DNA from: Letharia columbiana | Taxonomy: Eukaryota; Ascomycota; Lecanoromycetes; Lecanorales; Parmeliaceae | NCBI RefSeq assembly: GCF_014066305.1 | Contig: NW_023501142.1 | Location: 1 to 39,644 of the forward strand | DNA: 39,644 nt | Direction of reading: 5' to 3' | Shown here: one piece after another, positions 33,685 through 39,644 of the stretch | How the letters are laid out: each line of letters begins with the position of its first letter | How positions within the stretch are numbered: the stretch's first letter is position 1 | Position numbers and translations under genes: made by a program | Notes under the pieces: model-generated | Seen by the model: only the letters and a program-made list of their open reading frames with translations | Told to the model about the DNA's origin: nothing | Database searches by the model: none

Positions 33685-33904
33685 AGGGATACTATATAAG
33701 AAGTATATATATATTTCTAAAAAGAAGTTTTAGAAGAAGAGAAAGATATTTTTTAATTTTAATTATAATTAATTAATAATTAAATTAAAGTTATAAACGT
33801 TCTCGAAAAAAGAAAAGAAAGTAATATATTAAGTTATATTAGTAAAATTTCTTAAAAAAAGAAAAGAAAGTAATATATTAAGTTTTTACGCTATATCAAA
33901 AATA
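33685..33904. other. Non-repetitive island inside the minisatellite
   Basis: About 220 bp interrupt the 17-bp array. Within it, AAGAAAAGAAAGTAATATAT and its neighbours occur twice (near 33811 and 33858). It looks like AT-rich block sequence into which the arrays expanded from both sides. Confidence 0.7.
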
Positions 33905-35527
33905 TAATAATAATCTTTTAATAATAATAATTCTTTTAATAATAATAATCTTTTAATAATAATAATTTTTTAATAATAGTAGATTTTTAATAATAATAAT
34001 CTTTTAATAATAATAATCTTTTAATAATAGTAGACTTTTAATAATAATAATCTTTTAATAATAATAATCTTTTAATAATAATAATTCTTTTAATAAGTAA
34101 TAATCTTTTAATAATAATAATTTTTTAATAATAATAATCTTTTAATAATAATAATCTTTTATTAATAGTAATTATTATTATCTTTTAATAATAATAATCT
34201 TTTAATAATAGTAATTATTATATCTTTAATTTTTAATAATATATTTATAATTATCTTTTAATAATAATATCTTTTTAATAATAATAATCTTTTAATAATA
34301 GTAATTTTTATTATAATCTTTTAATAATAATAATCTTTTAATAATAATATATCTTTTAATAATAGTAGACTTTTAATAATAATAATCTCTTTAATAATAA
34401 TAATCTTTTTATAATTTTAATAATAATAATCTTTTAATAGTAATAATCTTTTAATAATAATAATCTTTTAATAATAATAATCTTTTAATAATAATAATCT
34501 TTTAATAATAATAATCTTTTATTAATAGTAATTATTATTATCTTTTAATAATAATAATCTTTTAATAATAATAATCTTTTATTAATAGTAATTATTATTA
34601 TCTTTTAATAATAATAATCTTTTATTAATAGTAATTATTATTATCTTTTAATAATAATAATCTTTTATTAATAGTAATTATTATTATCTTTTAATAATAA
34701 TAATTTTTTAATAATAATAATTTTTTAATAATAGTAGACTTTTAATAATAATAATCTTTTAATAATAATAATCTTTTATTACTAGTAATTATTATTATCT
34801 TTTAATAATAATAATCTTTTATTAATAGTAATTATTATTATCTTTTAATAATAATAATCTTTTATTAATAATAATTATTATTATCTTTTAATAATAATAA
34901 TCTTTTATTAATAGTAATTATTATTATCTTTTAATAATAATAATCTTTTAATAATAGTAGACTTTTAATAATAATAATCTTTTAATAATAATAATCTTTT
35001 AATAATAGTAATTTTTTAATAATAGTAATCTTTTAATAATAATAATCTTTTAATAATAATAATCTTTTAATAATAGTAATCTTTTATTAATAATAATCTT
35101 TTAATAATAATAATCTTTTATTAATAATTATTTTTTATAATAATAATACTCTTTTAATAATAGTAATCTTTTAATAATAGTAATCTTTTAATAATAATAA
35201 TCTTTTAATAATAATAATCTTTTAATAATAATAATCTTTTAATAATAATAATCTTTTAATAATAGTAGATTTTTAATAATAGTAATTTTTTAATAATAAT
35301 AATCTTTTAATAATAATAATCTTTTAATAATAATAATTTTTTAATAATAATAATCTTTTATTAATAATTATTTTTTAATAATAATAATCTTTTAATAGTA
35401 ATAATCTTTTAATAATAATAATCTTTTAATAATAGTAATCTTTTAATAATAATAATCTTTTAATAATAATAATCTTTTATTAATAATTATTTTTTAATAA
35501 TAATAATTTTTTAATAATTATTATTTA
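33905..35527. repeat. 17-bp TTTTAATAATAATAATC minisatellite, part 2
   Basis: About 1.6 kb of the same 17-bp unit as in part 1 (for example successive CTTTT landmarks at 35236 and 35253). Higher-order blocks combine plain units with a palindromic variant (TATTAATAGTAATTATTATT) that recurs many times between 34150 and 34930. Confidence 0.92.
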
Positions 35528-38500
35528 ATAAAAGTAATATAATTATTATTAATTATTAAGTTAAATTATTATTATATTTTTTTTTAAAAAGTTTAATAAA
35601 GATTAAGATATTTCGTAATAATTAAGATCTTTCTCGATTATATTTTATTCTTTAAAAACGAATAGAAATTCTATTATTTCTATAAATTAAAATCTCTTAC
35701 GTATAATTATATATATGACCACACGCTCTATATAATACCCTCATCTAAGCGTTAGAATTCATAAAATCCTCTTACGTATTTATCGGATTATTATTTTAAT
35801 TCTATAAATAATAAATAATCGTTAAATTATTATAAGCCAAATTTCACCCTTCTTAATTATATAATTTTCGAATATTCTAATAATATTAATAAGATAAATA
35901 CTATATACCCCCTTTATAAAAAGAATACGTATTATAAAGTAAAGGATCTATTTCGATATCTAATAGATTATTCTTTAAATTCTTTATTATAATACTAGAG
36001 GCCTAAAAAGAACACGTTATTAATAAATTAAAAAAAAGTTCTTTTAATAAAAACGAGTATTTATAATAGGTTTATTTACGCTTAATAACTAATTATAGAT
36101 ATTAAATATTTAAAAAATAAATTCTTCTTTAATATCGAAAATATAAATTTAATATAATAAAAGATAAATAGCGTTTAGATATAAATAATTATTATTAACA
36201 TAAAGAACGAATAGCTTAATCTCTAGAAAAAAAAATTAGTTATTAAAATCGAAATATTAATAAATAACTTTAGTAAATATATATTTTCAATTTAATACGT
36301 CTTTCGAAATAAAAGAGTTAACTCTATAGAATCTCTATAAATATCTAAAACTCTAATATAATAATATTAAATATATATTACTTTATCGAAACAAAGTAAA
36401 TATAAAAACGTAATCTTATATATATATTATATTATTAATCTTTAACGATAATTAGCTTAAAATTAATAATCTTAATTATCTTTTACGATAGCTTATAAGA
36501 TAAGATCTTTCGAAAAACGATAATTAAAGTTCTTAAGTCGCTCTAAAATCGAGATATTTATCGATTTTATACTCTATTAAATATAACCAGCTTTAATCTT
36601 TTATAAATTAGTAAATTACTTTAATAAAAACGTAGATATAGAAAAACTATTTATAAAAAAAGAATAAAAGAGATTTCGTCTTAAAAAATCGTAATCTATC
36701 TTTCGTCGTTAAAGAGCTTTTATAAATCGTAAAATAGTATAAGATAGCGATAAATTTCCACTCTATATTTTATCTCTTTCTTGTCGAAATATTATATTTT
36801 CTAGTCGAAGATTATTAGCGTAGTAATTACTATACGCAGCCCGCATTTTTTTTATATAAGAATACGTTTTATTCTTAGTATTTCTCGATATCGTAAATTT
36901 TAATATAGGATTCGAGATATTATAGATTAAATAAATTTAAAAGATAATATATTCTAGCGTTTTTTTCGAGAGAATAATTAGCTTAGCTAATTTTACTTTA
37001 AATTCTCTTTTCGCGAAGACCTTAAAAAGCTTTTATTAACTACGAATTTTATATTAATAAAAGATCTTAAATATAATTTTATTAAGAGAATATTAATTCT
37101 TTATAATCTCTCTAAGTATTTTCTATTAAAGCGCCTTATAAAGTCTTTATTATAGTCTTCTAGATTTCGAAAAAGTTGAAGATAATAATAATAGTATATG
37201 TATCGTTAAGATCTTTCTTAAGACCTTAACTTATAAATTTTATAAAAAGTTTATTAATCTCTACGTTAAATTCGACTTCTTTAATATTAAAGAGACTTAA
37301 AATCGTAAATTTCGATATTATAAATATTCGATAATAAATAAAAAAAAGAATACTAAATATATTAAGTATAAGTTATTTTTAATTTAAGTTTTCTTAGTTA
37401 TTATTTAAAAAAAATTAAACTCTATATTTTTTCTCTTTTCGTTTTTTCTATACTCTTTTATTTTCTTTATAATTTTTCTATAATCTTATATTTATTATAT
37501 CGCGAGGAGTTAAAAAGTAATAATCTAATAAAGTAAGCTTTCGTCGTACTACGTTATATACGTAATTAAATTAAGAATCTTCGAGAAATTAGAAGTATTA
37601 TATATCTTAAGATCTTCGACTTTTAGATAAGAAAAACGTATTAAATTAATAGGCGTATCGCTATATTATAATTAAGTATAAATATATATCGAGATAGCGA
37701 GAGAGAGATACTACGAAAAAAGCGAAGGAAAATAAAGAATACTCGCTTAATTCGTAATTATTTTCTATAATTTCTTTTTTAATAAATATTATTAATCTCT
37801 TTATAGATTAGTTTAACCTTCTTACGCTCTTTCTCTCTTTATTATTTTATTATATAATTCTTTTTAAAATCTCGAAAATATTAAAATCTTATTGTAGTTA
37901 ATAGATTTAACTTTATACGCTATTTATAATCTTTAGATTATAAGCTCTAAAACGCTAATATTTAAACTTATATATATTAATAACGTTTCTTATTAAATCG
38001 AGATATATTATATTCTTCAAGATACGCTAGAATCTACTTATCTTCTTAAAATTATATTACGCGATATTTATAGTAGCGTTTAATATAATAATCTCGATAC
38101 TCTATAATTTTAAGAGGTTTAGAAATAGATAATAAATATATTAAAATCGAAACTCTTATATTTAACCTTCGATAATCTTATAATATCTTATTATATAGAT
38201 AATATATCTAAGAATTCTTCGATAATATTATATATAAATATCGAAGAGTTAATTAAGAATTAAAAGGTTTTCTAATATCTCTTTTTAAATAGATACGCTA
38301 TTCTTATACGCTATTAACGTTAGCTATATTATAAGAATCTATTAACTATCTAATATATTCTTAAGATATTATAGAGAGAATAAAAGATTCGTTTTAACTA
38401 AGTATTACTATTTTTTCTATAAAAAAATCGAGCTTATACTAACTCTTCTTATTTAAATAAACTATTATCTATAAGTTTTAAGAGTTTAAGAAATCTAAAG

Positions 38501-39540
38501 ACTTTTAAAATATTTTTAATATTTTAGATAAGAGAAAAAAGATAGATAGTAATATAAGAATTATATCTTATTATCGACCTTATTATAAGAAGTTACTCTC
38601 TAAGATTCGAAGAAAATATAAGAAGATTAATAAGAAGAATACGAAGAATACGTAATAAGAGTATTCTTCGTAGAATTTTTAGAAGGCGTTTAAATATATA
38701 AAGAATAGATATACTTCTATAATAAAGAGAACTACGAATATCGCTTATACTTTTTATTATTTATAGTATTATTTAGCTTACTTCGATGATAATTATAAGA
38801 ATAAAATAGAATAATACGTAATTATTATAATTTATAAAAGTCTCTTATAGATCTTTCGATTTAATAGATCGTCTCTAGTAATATAAACGTCTTATTAAAT
38901 TATTTACGAAGAATTATTTATACTCTAAAGACTATTATTAAACTTAAGTTAAGCGTAAAGTATTATAATAAAATTTTTAATATTCTATTTTATCGTAAAT
39001 ATCTATAATAGTAGCGTTTTTCTAGAATAACTCTCTTTAAATACTACTAGAGATAATCTATTAAGTTAAAAAATCCCTAAAAGTTTTTTATAATAGAGAA
39101 AAAGAATACTCGTCTTTATCGCAATATTTAATTTAAATTACGATTTTTCTAAATATATTTTCTAAAAAAATTCTTAAAAAATCTATAAGTCTTAAAATCG
39201 TCGGTTTACGATTAAGAAGATTCTTCACACATTTTTATATCTAAATTTATTAGATGAGAATAGTTTCTTTTTAGATTTAGATTAATAATTTTAATAGAAT
39301 AACTCTTATTTTCTACTTAGAGCGTAAAAAGCGAATTTCTTTAATAGATAAAAAAGATTTATTTTTTTCGCGCTACGCGGGTAACTCTAATAATTCTTTT
39401 CTCTATATTATATTCTAAATTTTTATTAATATAAAAGACGAAGCTAATTATTAATAATATTATTTAATTTATCTTAATAGAATTCTCTTTTATTTTATAT
39501 AGATATTCTATTCTTCTATAATACTTATTAATAATAGAAT

Positions 39541-39644
39541 AGATTTCCTACGACTTAACTGTGTCGCGACTGTGTCGCGCGACGTATGCGTGCGACGCGA
39601 TACTCGATACGGTCTAATTTCTTTAGTGTGAAAGTGTGATTAGG
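39541..39644. other. Return to CG-rich sequence at the window end
   Basis: The last 100 bp contain many CG dinucleotides (GTGTCGCGAC, GTGTCGCGCGAC, GTGCGACGCGATAC) and again TG dinucleotides, unlike the block before. It may be the edge of a different repeat or the start of the next GC-normal segment. No gene can be read in so short a piece. Confidence 0.5.

Larger units (their letters stand above)
31976..39540. other. AT-rich, RIP-like mutated repeat block
   Basis: More than 7.5 kb of AT-rich DNA with CA and TG nearly absent, TA in excess and remaining C mostly in CG, CT or AC contexts. Stops occur in all frames every few codons and no gene is supported. Parts such as 36.5-39.4 kb look like formerly coding transposon sequence, with long stretches readable except at positions that would have been Gln, Trp or Arg codons, but no domain can be named. 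The border with the chitin synthase gene (about 31960-31980) is sharp. Confidence 0.85.

Noticed and set aside
33005..35527. CRISPR-like array
   Set aside because: It is a eukaryotic head-to-tail minisatellite with no unique spacers and no cas genes.
31976..39540. Centromere
   Set aside because: AT-rich, repeat-mutated DNA is common in fungal dispersed heterochromatin. Nothing in the sequence alone shows centromere identity.

Overview
The window is nuclear DNA of a filamentous ascomycete (Pezizomycotina, most like a dothideomycete). The evidence is short GT-AG introns of about 45-145 nt with CTAAC/CTGAC-type branch sites, a myosin-motor chitin synthase, a fungal-type exocyst Sec5, the catalytic NAD-isocitrate dehydrogenase subunit, and two AT-rich blocks with the signature of repeat-induced point mutation (RIP): CA and TG dinucleotides are almost absent and TA is in excess. 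The window is a gene island of about 26 kb (5.6-31.9 kb) between mutated repeat deserts.

Left flank (1-5.6 kb): a GC-normal stretch with simple repeats, a 95-bp-arm palindrome at the edge of the desert, an AT-rich block (about 1.3-3.85 kb) holding a 207-bp duplication and an inverted-repeat element with a 15-bp minisatellite, then a six-copy 138-bp (46-codon) tandem repeat followed by a decayed reading frame. Part of that frame recurs inverted at 438-515.

Gene island, left to right: a PWI-like/CCCH/RRM RNA-binding protein of the RBM26/27-Rmn1 type (+); an atypical short-chain dehydrogenase (-); a FAD-dependent phenol-hydroxylase-like monooxygenase that is a pseudogene (-); exocyst sec5 (-), divergent from mitochondrial idh2 (+); an RGS-domain membrane protein of Rax1 type (+); a DUF3405 pseudogene with many lesions (-); a small conserved fungal protein with paired cysteines (-); and a class V chitin synthase with a myosin motor domain (-). 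I derived exon structures by joining frames at splice sites; all are predictions from sequence only.

Right flank (31.97-39.6 kb): AT-rich DNA begins about 110 bp upstream of the chitin synthase start codon. It has removed the gene's N-terminal codons and promoter and occupies the place where the head-to-head class VII chitin synthase partner lies in many relatives. It contains about 2.3 kb of a 17-bp TTTTAATAATAATAATC-type minisatellite. No tRNA, rRNA, CRISPR array or intact transposase was found.

The intact genes are housekeeping or cell-wall/polarity functions: exocytosis, TCA cycle, cortical signalling, chitin synthesis and RNA surveillance. The two broken genes are accessory families whose stop codons are all explicable as CpA-to-TpA changes on one strand or the other, the same mutational direction as in the deserts.
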